This document shows, one piece after another, positions 15,778-24,446 of a stretch of DNA of 43,941 bases (its first letter is position 1; the number at the start of each line of letters is the position of its first letter). The notes below the pieces were generated by a model. The model was not told where the DNA came from. It searched no databases and saw nothing but the letters and a program-made list of their open reading frames with translations. The DNA is taken from NCBI GenBank assembly GCA_903926565.1, contig CAIYJU010000180.1:1-43941 (forward strand), in the 5' to 3' direction. Both the position numbers and the translations under genes were made by a program. Source of the stretch: an uncultured Bacteroidales bacterium (GTDB lineage: Bacteria; Bacteroidota; Bacteroidia; Bacteroidales; FEN-979).

Positions 15778-17328
15778 ATGATAAGCGTAGGAATACAGCA
15801 ACTTACTCCCGACGATTTCTACAAGGTTCTTTTCCTGGATGAGAAGATTGAACTCGACCCTCAGGCGGTGGAAAAGGTGAAGGCAAACTACCAGTTTCTC
15901 AAATCATTTGCCAAAGGAAAGATAATTTATGGAATCAACACCGGCCTCGGGCCGATGGCTCAATATAAAATAGAAGGAAATAACGAACTTCAGCTCCAGT
16001 ATAACCTGATCCGAAGCCACAGCTCCGGCTGTGGCACTCCCCTTCCCGAAATTTATGCAAAGGCAACCATGCTGGCCAGGCTGAATACCTTCCTGCAGGC
16101 TAAGTCGGGCATTCATATCGAAGTATTGGAATTACTTAAAGAGCTGATAAACAGAAATATAAATCCATACATCCCCGAACATGGAGGTGTGGGTGCCAGT
16201 GGTGATCTTGTTCAGCTGGCCCACCTGGCCTTAAACCTTATTGGCGAAGGCGAGATCTGGTATCAGGGCAAATTGCAGAGCACCAGGGATGTTTTCAAAA
16301 CTGAAAAACTCACCCCTGTTAAAATGCACATCCGTGAAGGGCTGGCACTTATCAATGGCACCGCAGCCATGACCGGTATCGGCATGATCAACATCGTGCA
16401 TGCGAAAAACCTGCTCGACTGGGCTGTGCTTGCCTCTTCCATGATCAATGAGATTGTGGAGTCGTATGACGACCATTTCTCCGACGGGCTGAACAAGGTA
16501 AAAACACATTACGGGCAGAACCAGGTGGCACGGATGATGCGTTCGATCCTGGTCGACAGCAAACTTATCCGGCGCAGGGCAGACCATTTGTACAACGGGA
16601 AAACTGAAGAGGTGGAGGTGTTTACACACAAAGTACAGGAGTATTACTCACTCCGCTGTGTTCCGCAGGTACTCGGCCCGATCCTCGATACCATCCTGAA
16701 TGCAGAGAAGGTGCTGATCAATGAGGTGAATTCAACCAGCGACAATCCAATTATCGACAGCGAGGCAAAAAACGTGTTCCATGGCGGTAACTTCCATGGT
16801 GATTATGTGGCCCTTGAAATGGATAAACTCAAAATTGCCATCACCAAATTGTCGATGCTGGCCGAACGGCAGCTCAACTACCTGATGAATGACAAGATGA
16901 ACCAGAGACTCCCCCCGTTCGTCAACCTGGGTAAACTCGGATTCAACCTCGGCATGCAGGGCGCCCAGTTCACCGCCGTTTCCACTGTTGCTGAAAATCA
17001 AACACTTTGCTTCCCGATGTCGATCCACAGCATCACCAACAACAATGATAACCAGGATATTGTGAGCATGGGCACCAATGCGGCCATGATGGCCAAACGG
17101 GTGATCGATCACACATATATCGTCATGTCGATCCATGTCATCACCATCTTGCAGGCAATCGACTATATGAAGTTCAAGCCAAAGCTCTCGGCTTACTCCC
17201 GTAAGAAATTCGATGACTTACGGAAGATCGTGCCGAAATTCACGGAGGATACCACCAAATACAAGGAGATACAGCAAATAGCGAACTATATTCTTGAAAA
17301 CAAACCTAAATTCCCCCTGGGATCTTAA
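15778..17328 (+). CDS. Tyrosine ammonia-lyase (aromatic amino acid ammonia-lyase)
   Basis: This 516-residue MIO-dependent lyase forms the electrophilic cofactor from Ala-Ser-Gly at 140-142 (HGGVGASGDLVQLAHL). Active-site segments NGTAAMTGIG, GGNFHGDY and NNNDNQDIVSMG are intact. The selectivity region reads LQYNLIRSHSSG (72-83). The Ser80-His81 pair looks HAL-like, but this exact context is that of the Flavobacterium johnsoniae enzyme known to be a specific tyrosine ammonia-lyase. It should convert tyrosine to 4-coumarate, the usual starter of flexirubins and aryl polyenes. It is the first gene of block A. A histidine ammonia-lyase role is unlikely given the neighbours and no hut genes. Confidence 0.88.
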   Translation: MISVGIQQLTPDDFYKVLFLDEKIELDPQAVEKVKANYQFLKSFAKGKIIYGINTGLGPMAQYKIEGNNELQLQYNLIRSHSSGCGTPLPEIYAKATMLARLNTFLQAKSGIHIEVLELLKELINRNINPYIPEHGGVGASGDLVQLAHLALNLIGEGEIWYQGKLQSTRDVFKTEKLTPVKMHIREGLALINGTAAMTGIGMINIVHAKNLLDWAVLASSMINEIVESYDDHFSDGLNKVKTHYGQNQVARMMRSILVDSKLIRRRADHLYNGKTEEVEVFTHKVQEYYSLRCVPQVLGPILDTILNAEKVLINEVNSTSDNPIIDSEAKNVFHGGNFHGDYVALEMDKLKIAITKLSMLAERQLNYLMNDKMNQRLPPFVNLGKLGFNLGMQGAQFTAVSTVAENQTLCFPMSIHSITNNNDNQDIVSMGTNAAMMAKRVIDHTYIVMSIHVITILQAIDYMKFKPKLSAYSRKKFDDLRKIVPKFTEDTTKYKEIQQIANYILENKPKFPLGS

Positions 17329-17340
17329 ATGATAAATTCT

Positions 17341-18069
17341 ATGAAATTCGCATTGGTTACCGGTGGTTCAAGGGGTATCGGAAGGTCGGTTTCTGTTAAA
17401 CTGGCAAAGATGGGTTTTTTCGTGCTGATCAATTACCAGCAAAATCAGGAGGAAGCCGAAATCACCCTGCAACAGGTCAGGGATGCAGGCAGCGACGGTG
17501 AGCTGTTGAAATTCAATGTGGCATCGCAGGAGGAGATCGAGAAATCGCTCGGAGCGTGGCAGGCTGCTCACGAAGACGCCTACATCCAGGTACTGGTCAA
17601 TAATGCAGGCATCCGAAAAGATGCCCTGCTGATGTGGATGAAAAACGAAGAGTGGCATGATGTGCTTGACACCAACCTTCACAGTTTCCTTTATGTGACG
17701 CGCTTTCTGATCAAGGACATGCTCATTCATAAAATGGGACGGATCGTCAACATCGTCTCGTTGTCAGGTCTCAAAGGACTGCCCGGGCAGTCCAACTATT
17801 CAGCTGCCAAGGCCGGTGTGATCGGAGCTACAAAGGCATTGGCGCAGGAGATTGCAAAGAAAAATGTGACGGTGAATGCCGTGGCTCCGGGTTTTATCAA
17901 AACCGACATGACCAAAGATCTGGATGAGGCCCAGCTGAAAGCCATGATCCCCATGGGAAGATTCGGCAAACCGGAAGAGGTGGCCGCCATTGTCGGGTTC
18001 CTGGCTTCTGAGGAGGCTTCGTATATCACCGGGAGTGTGATCAATGTAAACGGGGGGCTTTATACTTAA
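17341..18069 (+). CDS. 3-oxoacyl-ACP reductase (FabG-like SDR)
   Basis: This NADPH-dependent short-chain dehydrogenase of about 242 residues should reduce the beta-keto group in each elongation round. Visible are the cofactor motif TGGSRGIG near the N-terminus, NNAG at about 85, the catalytic Ser in VSLSG, Tyr-x-x-x-Lys in YSAAK, and the C-terminal GGLYT end typical of FabG. The ATG at 17341 gives the standard MKFALVTGG beginning. An in-frame ATG at 17329, directly after the lyase stop, is also possible. It is the only ketoreductase seen in the cluster. Confidence 0.9.
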   Translation: MKFALVTGGSRGIGRSVSVKLAKMGFFVLINYQQNQEEAEITLQQVRDAGSDGELLKFNVASQEEIEKSLGAWQAAHEDAYIQVLVNNAGIRKDALLMWMKNEEWHDVLDTNLHSFLYVTRFLIKDMLIHKMGRIVNIVSLSGLKGLPGQSNYSAAKAGVIGATKALAQEIAKKNVTVNAVAPGFIKTDMTKDLDEAQLKAMIPMGRFGKPEEVAAIVGFLASEEASYITGSVINVNGGLYT

Positions 18070-18128
18070 TTCAAAAATTAAAATGCAAAAGCAAATGTCA
18101 AATATTGAACCGCTTTTGATCTTATAAT

Positions 18129-19352
18129 ATGGGAAGAGTTGTAATCACCGGCATGGGCATCTATTCCGTTATCGGAAAGAATCTTGCAGAAGTTGAAGAT
18201 TCCTTGCGCAATGGGCGTTCAGGAATTATTTTTGACCCTGTAAGAAAAGAGATGGGATTCCGCTCGGCTTTGACTGGTATGGTTGAAAGGCCGCAGCTTA
18301 AAGGAGTTCTTGACCGGAGGATGAGGGTTGGCATGCCGCTTCAGGGCGAATATGCCTACGTCAGCACGGTGGAAGCGTTGAAAAATGCAGGTCTTGACCA
18401 GGCATACCTGGATGCGAATGAAGTTGGGATTATTTTCGGGAATGACAGCTCAGCGCTTCCTGTGGTGGAATCGGTTGACATACTCAGGCAACAGAAAGAC
18501 ACCATGATGATCGGATCTGGATACATTTTCCAGGCGATGAATTCGACTGTTTCGATGAATCTTTCTGTCATCTTCAAACTGAAAGGAGTCAATTTCACCC
18601 TCAGCGGCGCCTGTGCAAGCGGTTCCCATGCCATCGGCATTGGTTACCTGCTCATCAAGCAAGGTCTTCAGGATATGATTATATGCGGTGGCGCCCAGGA
18701 GATCAACCCGGAGTCAACTGCAAGTTTTGATGCCCTGAACGCCTTTTCAACCAGGGAATCGGAACCAACCAAAGCGTCCAGGCCTTTTGACCGTGACCGT
18801 GACGGACTTGTGCCCAGCGGTGGTGCAGCAACGGTAATTATCGAAAGCTACGAATCTGCCATGAAACGGGGTGCCACGATATACGGAGAGGTGATTGGTT
18901 ATGGATTCTCCTCCAACGGAGAACACATCTCCATGCCCAATGTGGACGGCCCGGTCCGCGCCATGGAAAAGGCAATTCTCGATGCGGGCATCAAACCTTC
19001 TGAAATAGATTACATCAATGCACACGCCACATCTACCCCGATGGGTGATAAAAACGAAGCAAACTCCATCGATCTGATCTTTGGCGCCTCCAGGCCCATG
19101 GTAAGCAGTACCAAATCCATGACCGGCCATGAGATGTGGATGGGGGGCGCAAGCGAGGTGATCTATTCGAGCCTGATGATGAACCACGGCTTTGTGGCAC
19201 CAACCATCAACCTCGAAAACACCGATGAAACCACCGCAAAGCTCAACCTCCCGCGAATTGCAATGCCCTGTGAAATCAATACATTCCTCTCAAATTCATT
19301 TGGATTCGGTGGCACTAACTCATCACTGATCATCCGAAAAAAATCGCGTTGA
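18129..19352 (+). CDS. Beta-ketoacyl-ACP synthase (FabB/FabF-type), complete triad
   Basis: This 407-residue condensing enzyme has all catalytic residues: nucleophile Cys162 in LSGACASG, His299 in NAHATSTPMGD and His334 in SMTGHEMWMGG, plus the C-terminal NSFGFGGTNSS. It condenses an acyl primer with malonyl-ACP. It stands apart from the other two ketosynthases of the cluster, which each have a KS-like partner gene, so it may handle initiation or work as a homodimer. A 59-bp AT-rich gap separates it from the reductase, and a promoter-like element lies at its 3' end. Confidence 0.9.
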   Translation: MGRVVITGMGIYSVIGKNLAEVEDSLRNGRSGIIFDPVRKEMGFRSALTGMVERPQLKGVLDRRMRVGMPLQGEYAYVSTVEALKNAGLDQAYLDANEVGIIFGNDSSALPVVESVDILRQQKDTMMIGSGYIFQAMNSTVSMNLSVIFKLKGVNFTLSGACASGSHAIGIGYLLIKQGLQDMIICGGAQEINPESTASFDALNAFSTRESEPTKASRPFDRDRDGLVPSGGAATVIIESYESAMKRGATIYGEVIGYGFSSNGEHISMPNVDGPVRAMEKAILDAGIKPSEIDYINAHATSTPMGDKNEANSIDLIFGASRPMVSSTKSMTGHEMWMGGASEVIYSSLMMNHGFVAPTINLENTDETTAKLNLPRIAMPCEINTFLSNSFGFGGTNSSLIIRKKSR

Positions 19353-19380
19353 TTTTACAACAAAAAAATCCTTATTTTTG
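19349..19380 (+). promoter_or_regulatory. Internal promoter before the ACP gene (TTG-N21-TATTTTTG)
   Basis: TTG at 19349-19351 overlaps the ketosynthase stop region and is followed after 21 bp by TATTTTTG (19373-19380). The transcript would start about 14 nt before the ACP start codon. It would allow separate expression of the ACP-acyltransferase-radical SAM part. Confidence 0.45.
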
Positions 19381-19399
19381 CATCGGTTAACCAAAACAC

Positions 19400-19651
19400 A
19401 TGATGCAAAACGATGAGATTATCAGGAAAATAAACCAGTTCCTGATCGATGAAATTGAAATTGATGAAACCCAGATAAAACCAACTGCCAGTCTGAAAAA
19501 AGATCTTGGCATTGACAGCCTTGATTTTGTTGACTTGTTTGTTATTGTTGAAAAGAAATTCGGCTTCAAAATGAAAGCGGAAGAGATCGCTGAGGTGACC
19601 ACTTTAGATGATTTCTATACCTATGTCATTAACCGCATCAATCCTAACTAA
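19400..19651 (+). CDS. Acyl carrier protein (first of two)
   Basis: This 83-residue four-helix carrier protein has the phosphopantetheine attachment motif DLGIDSLDFVDL, with Ser40 as the modified residue. Helix II and III sequences (DFVDLFVIVEKKFGFKMKAEEIAEV) are typical of type II ACPs. It carries the growing or starter acyl chain for the neighbouring ketosynthase and acyltransferase. A second, divergent ACP lies in block C. The specificity of the two for KS pairs or acyltransferases is unknown. No phosphopantetheinyl transferase is in the window. Confidence 0.92.
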   Translation: MMQNDEIIRKINQFLIDEIEIDETQIKPTASLKKDLGIDSLDFVDLFVIVEKKFGFKMKAEEIAEVTTLDDFYTYVINRINPN

Positions 19652-19656
19652 CCCGG

Positions 19657-20577
19657 ATGTCAGCATGGAAAGGCAAGACCCGCGGAGGGGTGCTGGGATA
19701 TAAGATATTTGTCTGGACCCTGAAAAACCTGGGGTTGCGTTTCGCATATTTCCTCCTTTCATTTGTCGTAGTTTATTTTGTTGCTGCCTCCGGGAATGCA
19801 TTTACCTCCATATTCCGTTTTTATCACCAAGTTTTAAAATACAGCCGTTTTAAATCTTTTGTCAGCATTTATCGCAATTACTACATATTCGGGCAGATTC
19901 TCCTTGATAAAATTGCCATGCTTGCCGGTTTTCAGCAAAAATTCACCTTCGATTTTGAAGGGGAAGAGCACCTTCGGAAAATGACCGATGGAGGATTGCT
20001 GATCAGTGCACACATCGGCAACTGGGAAATTGCAGGACAATTATTGAACCGTCTTGAAAAGCGCATCAATATTATCCTGTTTGATGCAGAGCACCAGCGT
20101 GTCAAGGGCTATTTGTCAGATGTGATGAGTACCCGCAACGTGAATTTCATTGTCATCAGGGATGATTTTTCACACCTGCTTGAGATCAGGCAGGCGTTGG
20201 CCGACAAAGAGATCGTTGCCATGCACGGCGACCGGTTTCTTGAAGGAAACAAGACATTGGTGCTCGATTTTATGGGCAAACCGGCCGCATTCCCGATCGG
20301 ACCGGTGAATATCGCCGCTAAATTCAGGGTTCCTGTTTCATTTGTATTCGCGGTGAAGGAAACCAGCAGTCATTACCACTTTTATGCAACGCCATTGCAG
20401 CAGGTGGCCTTTACAACAAATCTGAAGCAGCGGGAAGTAAATTTCCGGGGTGTTCTGGAAGTATATACGGCAAAATTCGAAGAGATCCTGCGTAAATATC
20501 CGCTGCAATGGTTTAACTATTATGATTTCTGGAAACTTCCGGAAGCCATGCCATTCGTGCCTCAACCAAAACCATGA
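19657..20577 (+). CDS. LpxL/HtrB-like acyltransferase
   Basis: This 306-residue membrane-associated acyltransferase of the lysophospholipid/lipid A family has the HxxxxE catalytic motif (His119-Ile-Gly-Asn-Trp-Glu124 in SAHIGNWEIAG) and a hydrophobic N-terminal segment (about 28-48). A GDRFLEG motif at about 190 is the second family block. It would transfer the acyl group from ACP to a lipid or sugar acceptor, as similar enzymes do in aryl polyene clusters. It starts 5 bp after the ACP gene and overlaps the radical SAM gene by 4 bp. It could also acylate a different lipid, since the acceptor is not visible from sequence. Confidence 0.85.
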   Translation: MSAWKGKTRGGVLGYKIFVWTLKNLGLRFAYFLLSFVVVYFVAASGNAFTSIFRFYHQVLKYSRFKSFVSIYRNYYIFGQILLDKIAMLAGFQQKFTFDFEGEEHLRKMTDGGLLISAHIGNWEIAGQLLNRLEKRINIILFDAEHQRVKGYLSDVMSTRNVNFIVIRDDFSHLLEIRQALADKEIVAMHGDRFLEGNKTLVLDFMGKPAAFPIGPVNIAAKFRVPVSFVFAVKETSSHYHFYATPLQQVAFTTNLKQREVNFRGVLEVYTAKFEEILRKYPLQWFNYYDFWKLPEAMPFVPQPKP

Positions 20578-21938
20578 CCATGGCGGGAAAAAAGCTACTC
20601 TTCGTTTCAGCAAACAGGCATGCCACCCCCTACCCGGTATATCCGCTGGGTATCTCCTACCTCAGCACGTATCTGAGAAAACGGCTGCCCGATTATGAGA
20701 TCAGGATCTTCGACTTCAACCTGCACACACCTGAATCCTTCAAAGCGTACCTGCTTGAATTTCAGCCCGATTATATCGGTCTTTCGTTAAGGAACGTGGA
20801 TGATGTGAATTTTTACAGCCAGGAGAGTTTTATCAGCGGATATAAGATGATTGTGGACATCGTTCGGGAAACCTCAACATCCATGCTTATCATTGGTGGT
20901 TCGGCTTTTTCAATATACCCGCGCGAACTGTTTGCCTTTTTTAATCCTGATTATGCGATTCATGGCGAAGGAGAAGAGAGCCTGTTCAATTTTCTCGTCA
21001 GTGTTGATGCGGGAAAACCTGACCTGTCCGTCGAGGGACTGGTATATCATGACGGCAATGAAATCAGGGTCAACGGGCGGAAAAGTTTCATCAAGACCCC
21101 CGATCTTAATTTTGACACCGGGTTGCTCGACTTTTACTGGGACAAGGCAGGCATGGTGAATGTACAGACCAAAAGAGGCTGTCCGTATAATTGCATCTAT
21201 TGCACCTACCCCCTTATTGAAGGGCATCATGTTCGAACTCTTGATCCGGACAAAATCGTATACACCCTTCGGCAACTTTATGAAAAGCATAACATCGACT
21301 ATGTTTTTTTTACTGACTCAGTATTCAACATCAGCAATAAATTCAACATTGAACTTGCCAATAAGCTGATTGAATCAAAGTTGCCTGTGCACTGGGGGGC
21401 CTATTTCTCCCCCCACAATCTTACTCTGGAGAATTTGAAATTATTTGCCCTGGCAGGATTGACACACATTGAATTCGGAACGGAATCGATGTCTGACACT
21501 ACCCTGAAAAAATACGGGAAACATTTTGACGTAGAGGAGGTTGTGCGTGTTTCAGATTATTGCAACCAGGCCGGCATCTATTTTTGCCACTTCATGATCA
21601 TTGGCGGATATGGCGAAACCGAAGAAACCATCAATGAGAGCTTTGAAAATTCAAAACGCATTGAGAATACGGTTTTCTTCCCGTTCATCGGTATGCGGAT
21701 CTATCCGGGCACAATATTGCATAAAATTGCCATTGAGCAGGGAATTGTCCGGGAGACAGATACCTTACTTGAGCCTGTATATTATGTTGCCCCAGGCATC
21801 AATTATGAAACCCTCAAGGAGCGTGCAGATCAAACCGGCCGGAGGTGGGTCTTTCCCGATGAAGACGTGGCAACCGTCATGAACCGCATGCGCAAGCGAA
21901 AACGTAAAGGATCTTTATGGCACCATTTGAAAAAGTAA
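20574..21938 (+). CDS. B12-binding-domain radical SAM protein
   Basis: This 454-residue protein has an N-terminal Rossmann-like cobalamin-binding domain (about 5-150; SLRNV and IIGGSAFS segments) and a radical SAM domain from about 190, with the [4Fe-4S] cysteines Cys203, Cys207 and Cys210 (CPYNCIYC). The DxHxxG motif that supplies the cobalt ligand in mutase-type domains is absent, as is common in class B radical SAM enzymes. Such enzymes often methylate unreactive carbons, and relatives occur in lipid biosynthesis loci. The substrate here could be the acyl chain or aryl head. It overlaps both neighbouring genes (4 bp and 22 bp). Confidence 0.88.
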   Translation: MTMAGKKLLFVSANRHATPYPVYPLGISYLSTYLRKRLPDYEIRIFDFNLHTPESFKAYLLEFQPDYIGLSLRNVDDVNFYSQESFISGYKMIVDIVRETSTSMLIIGGSAFSIYPRELFAFFNPDYAIHGEGEESLFNFLVSVDAGKPDLSVEGLVYHDGNEIRVNGRKSFIKTPDLNFDTGLLDFYWDKAGMVNVQTKRGCPYNCIYCTYPLIEGHHVRTLDPDKIVYTLRQLYEKHNIDYVFFTDSVFNISNKFNIELANKLIESKLPVHWGAYFSPHNLTLENLKLFALAGLTHIEFGTESMSDTTLKKYGKHFDVEEVVRVSDYCNQAGIYFCHFMIIGGYGETEETINESFENSKRIENTVFFPFIGMRIYPGTILHKIAIEQGIVRETDTLLEPVYYVAPGINYETLKERADQTGRRWVFPDEDVATVMNRMRKRKRKGSLWHHLKK

Positions 21939-22333
21939 ACATACCGCAGAAGCCGCCGATGGTCATGGTTGACAGGCTGGTTGAGATCGTCGGTAAAATG
22001 ACGGTAACCGCTTTCCTGATCATGGAGGACAATGTGTTTTGTGAAGATGGCACCTTCAGGGAACCCGGACTGATAGAGAACATGGCGCAGACAGCCGCTG
22101 CCGGTGTGGGTTCCAGGCCCGGGACTGAGTCAGACAAGGCACCTGTTGGTTTTATCGGGGGCATCAGGAACCTTAAAATCTATGACCTGCCGAAAGTCGG
22201 GCAGGAGATCATCACAAGGGTTACCGTGATGCACGAAATCTTCGACGCCACCATTGTTCAGGGTGATGTTTTTCTGAACGACCAGCTAATTGCATCATGC
22301 GAATTGAAAATTTTCTTAATAAAAGAAGAGTGA
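21917..22333 (+). CDS. Hotdog-fold 3-hydroxyacyl-ACP dehydratase (FabZ/ApeI-like)
   Basis: This 138-residue hotdog protein has the FabZ-like pattern IPQKPPMVMVDRL (9-21) and EPGLIENMAQTAAAG (49-63). In FabZ the dyad is His in PHRYPF and Glu in PGVLxxEAMAQ. Here Glu54 is kept but the His position is Gln11. It probably dehydrates 3-hydroxyacyl-ACP to build the polyene, but the substitution makes a reduced or partner-dependent activity possible. It overlaps the radical SAM gene by 22 bp and the next gene by 1 bp. It is the only dehydratase-like gene in the window. Confidence 0.85.
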   Translation: MAPFEKVNIPQKPPMVMVDRLVEIVGKMTVTAFLIMEDNVFCEDGTFREPGLIENMAQTAAAGVGSRPGTESDKAPVGFIGGIRNLKIYDLPKVGQEIITRVTVMHEIFDATIVQGDVFLNDQLIASCELKIFLIKEE

Positions 22334-22755
22334 TGGGAAATCCAGCAGATGAAACAAACGACAAGTCAACAGGCAATAATGAGTTGATCTACACCTATAA
22401 CCGGGAGCTTTTTTATCATTTCGATAAAGAAAAAGGGTTTACACAGAAAGTGGACTATCAGAACCCGGATAACCAGGTGATCATCAAACAGAGTTGGGAC
22501 GTTGCAGCGCAAAGGCTGGAGGAGGTGAGGCAATTGGTTTCAATTGGTAAACTGAGTCCCATCGCCTATTACATGGAAAAAATACTCATGGAGGTTCCCA
22601 TGCTTGCCGCCTATATGGAGATCTCCAAATGGCGGGTTAAAAGGCACATGAAGAGTAAAGTCTTTAAGAAGCTGAAGCCGGAAACCCTTTCCAGATATGC
22701 TGAAGTCTTTGGCATTCCTGTGGAACAGCTGACAAACACTGATATTTTCAGGTAA
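22333..22755 (+). CDS. Small HTH-like protein, cluster paralogue 1
   Basis: I do not recognise a named family for this 140-residue protein (ATG at 22333 overlapping the dehydratase stop as TGATG). The C-terminal half shares the pattern SPIxYYMEKxL...W-R-V-K-x-H...V-F-K-x-L-K...T-L-x-x-Y-A-x-x-F-x-I...Q-L with the protein at 32238-32633. The last 60 residues resemble an XRE-like helix-turn-helix (ISKWRVKRHMK, LSRYAEVFGIPVEQL). It may be a DNA-binding regulator or an accessory factor for the acyl-ACP machinery. An upstream ATG at 22297 is less likely. Confidence 0.72.
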   Translation: MGNPADETNDKSTGNNELIYTYNRELFYHFDKEKGFTQKVDYQNPDNQVIIKQSWDVAAQRLEEVRQLVSIGKLSPIAYYMEKILMEVPMLAAYMEISKWRVKRHMKSKVFKKLKPETLSRYAEVFGIPVEQLTNTDIFR

Positions 22756-22784
22756 AATTTCTCGTCAGTCATTCATCATCTCCT

Positions 22785-24443
22785 TTACCGGCTGTTTTTT
22801 CCCTGGCAAATGCGAATTTTTTTCGCGATGCGGCTCCTCTCCGTTTCACCGGGGATCACACAGTTTAATGCACGGGTATAAAAGGTCAATGCCCGGCTGA
22901 AATTTTTACCGGACATATAAAAATCACCCGCCTGCTCATACGCATCAAAAAAATCCGGATTCAAACTGATTAACATCGCCACATCATCGTCAGTGGCAGA
23001 ACGCAATATCAGTCGTTGTTTTATCTCCCGGTACTTTTGGCACCTTGGATAAGCGATCTTCAAAAAAACTGAATCTGCTGCAATATAGCCCGAATCAAAC
23101 GTTGATTTTGCATTGGCTGATGGCCCGTTGCTACCACTAATTTTATTCAGGTCATAGCAGAGAAACCCGCCAACCTGGTACGGTGAGGTGGAGACCCAGA
23201 ACTTCAGCTCTTTCGGATTAAAGATAATGGAATGATGCCCGATAAGCTGATTGATGGCTTTTTCATTACCCAGTCCGATACTGATGCCTTTAACACCCAG
23301 CGTGTCGCGGAGGATTCTGGCAATATCTGCAGGGGCAAACTGCTTCTGGCTGTTAATACACTCATTCACACGACGATACCTGTCACCTGAAGCAGTGTTG
23401 TTTCGCTGGATCACCGCTTTTTCTGAAAGACCGTATTGTTTGCTCTGAAAGTGGTTTGCAGAAATAATATAATCACCCTGTGCTTCATAAACAACCTGGG
23501 ATCCGGGCCGTTTTTCAATGATGACAGCCTTGTTGTCGGCAGCGGAACCTATCAGAAAGAGCTCAGAAACAAACACATCGTATTTCGAGGCGATGACTGT
23601 TGCTTCCCTGATATCCGCAGCATATTGGAGAATTTGCCTGGCGACCAGCGAAACCGGTGTTGCAGCTTTAAAAACAACATCGGAATTTGCGGCATTGATG
23701 GTGACGGTAAGGCCTTTCTCGTTCATACCCGACACCGCGCCCATCATTCCACCCCAGGTAACAAACGCATGAAAATACCCTGAATCAGGCCGGATAAAGG
23801 CAACGATTTTCTCCTTGGCGAATTCATCCCCGACATGAAAATCGAAATTACGGCCAAGCAGCAGGTTACCATCTGCGGTTTTGCTGTTCCATATTCCGAA
23901 AGAGGTGCAACCGACCATTCCCATGTTGTTAAGCATGTGGCCAAGATCATGGGCGCCATGATAGTTCAGGATTCGCTCATAATTGTCGGCAATGTAACTG
24001 AAAGAAGGTGATGCCGAAAGAGAGACGCCATAAATTTCCGCTTTGCACTCCCCGGGTATCGCCTTGTATAAGTTCAGGTCGAAAATGGAGATCACATACT
24101 TTAAGAAGTTCAGATAATAACTGGATGGAACGATCTCCCTGAGCCTGTCAACAAAGGCCTTTTCCTGTTTGTACATAAGCTCCCGGGTCAGCTGACCGGC
24201 TATGAGGCCGCGCTCAAACGGGTTCCCTTCGATATAGAGGGTATGAATACCCTGCTGCTCCTTTCTCAGCCAGTTGTTGCCTATCCTGGAAGTATTGGCA
24301 TCAACACGCTGAATTGTGTGCTTTTTATAAACATATTGCCTGGCCTCATTTTTAAAAATTGAGTCAACATACAGAAAAAAGCAGGTGATGAGCACCGAAA
24401 TGACCAGGATTGAGATTGCCACCCATTTTATAAACTTTTTCAT
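22785..24443 (-). CDS. C45-family autoproteolytic acyltransferase/hydrolase with TPR-like tail
   Basis: This 552-residue protein has an N-terminal membrane anchor (about 6-28) and an Ntn-hydrolase domain of the acyl-CoA:6-APA acyltransferase/C45 type. The presumed nucleophile is Cys179 in MVGCTSFGIW, freed by self-cleavage after Gly178, and the GRNFDFHVGD segment (197-206) is the family substrate-binding loop. The last 60 residues look like a TPR unit (YEQAGDFYMSGKNFSRALTFYTRAL). It could transfer or remove an acyl group by amide or ester chemistry at the periplasmic face. Similar genes accompany flexirubin-type clusters. It is the last gene of block B, converging on block A with only 29 bp between. 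Confidence 0.82.
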   Translation of the reverse strand: MKKFIKWVAISILVISVLITCFFLYVDSIFKNEARQYVYKKHTIQRVDANTSRIGNNWLRKEQQGIHTLYIEGNPFERGLIAGQLTRELMYKQEKAFVDRLREIVPSSYYLNFLKYVISIFDLNLYKAIPGECKAEIYGVSLSASPSFSYIADNYERILNYHGAHDLGHMLNNMGMVGCTSFGIWNSKTADGNLLLGRNFDFHVGDEFAKEKIVAFIRPDSGYFHAFVTWGGMMGAVSGMNEKGLTVTINAANSDVVFKAATPVSLVARQILQYAADIREATVIASKYDVFVSELFLIGSAADNKAVIIEKRPGSQVVYEAQGDYIISANHFQSKQYGLSEKAVIQRNNTASGDRYRRVNECINSQKQFAPADIARILRDTLGVKGISIGLGNEKAINQLIGHHSIIFNPKELKFWVSTSPYQVGGFLCYDLNKISGSNGPSANAKSTFDSGYIAADSVFLKIAYPRCQKYREIKQRLILRSATDDDVAMLISLNPDFFDAYEQAGDFYMSGKNFSRALTFYTRALNCVIPGETERSRIAKKIRICQGKNSR

Positions 24444-24446
24444 CTG

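Noticed and set aside
15778-17328. Histidine ammonia-lyase (hutH)
   Set aside because: The Ser-His selectivity pair is HAL-like, but the surrounding LQYNLIRSHSSG context is that of the F. johnsoniae tyrosine ammonia-lyase, and the neighbours are polyene genes, not hut genes.
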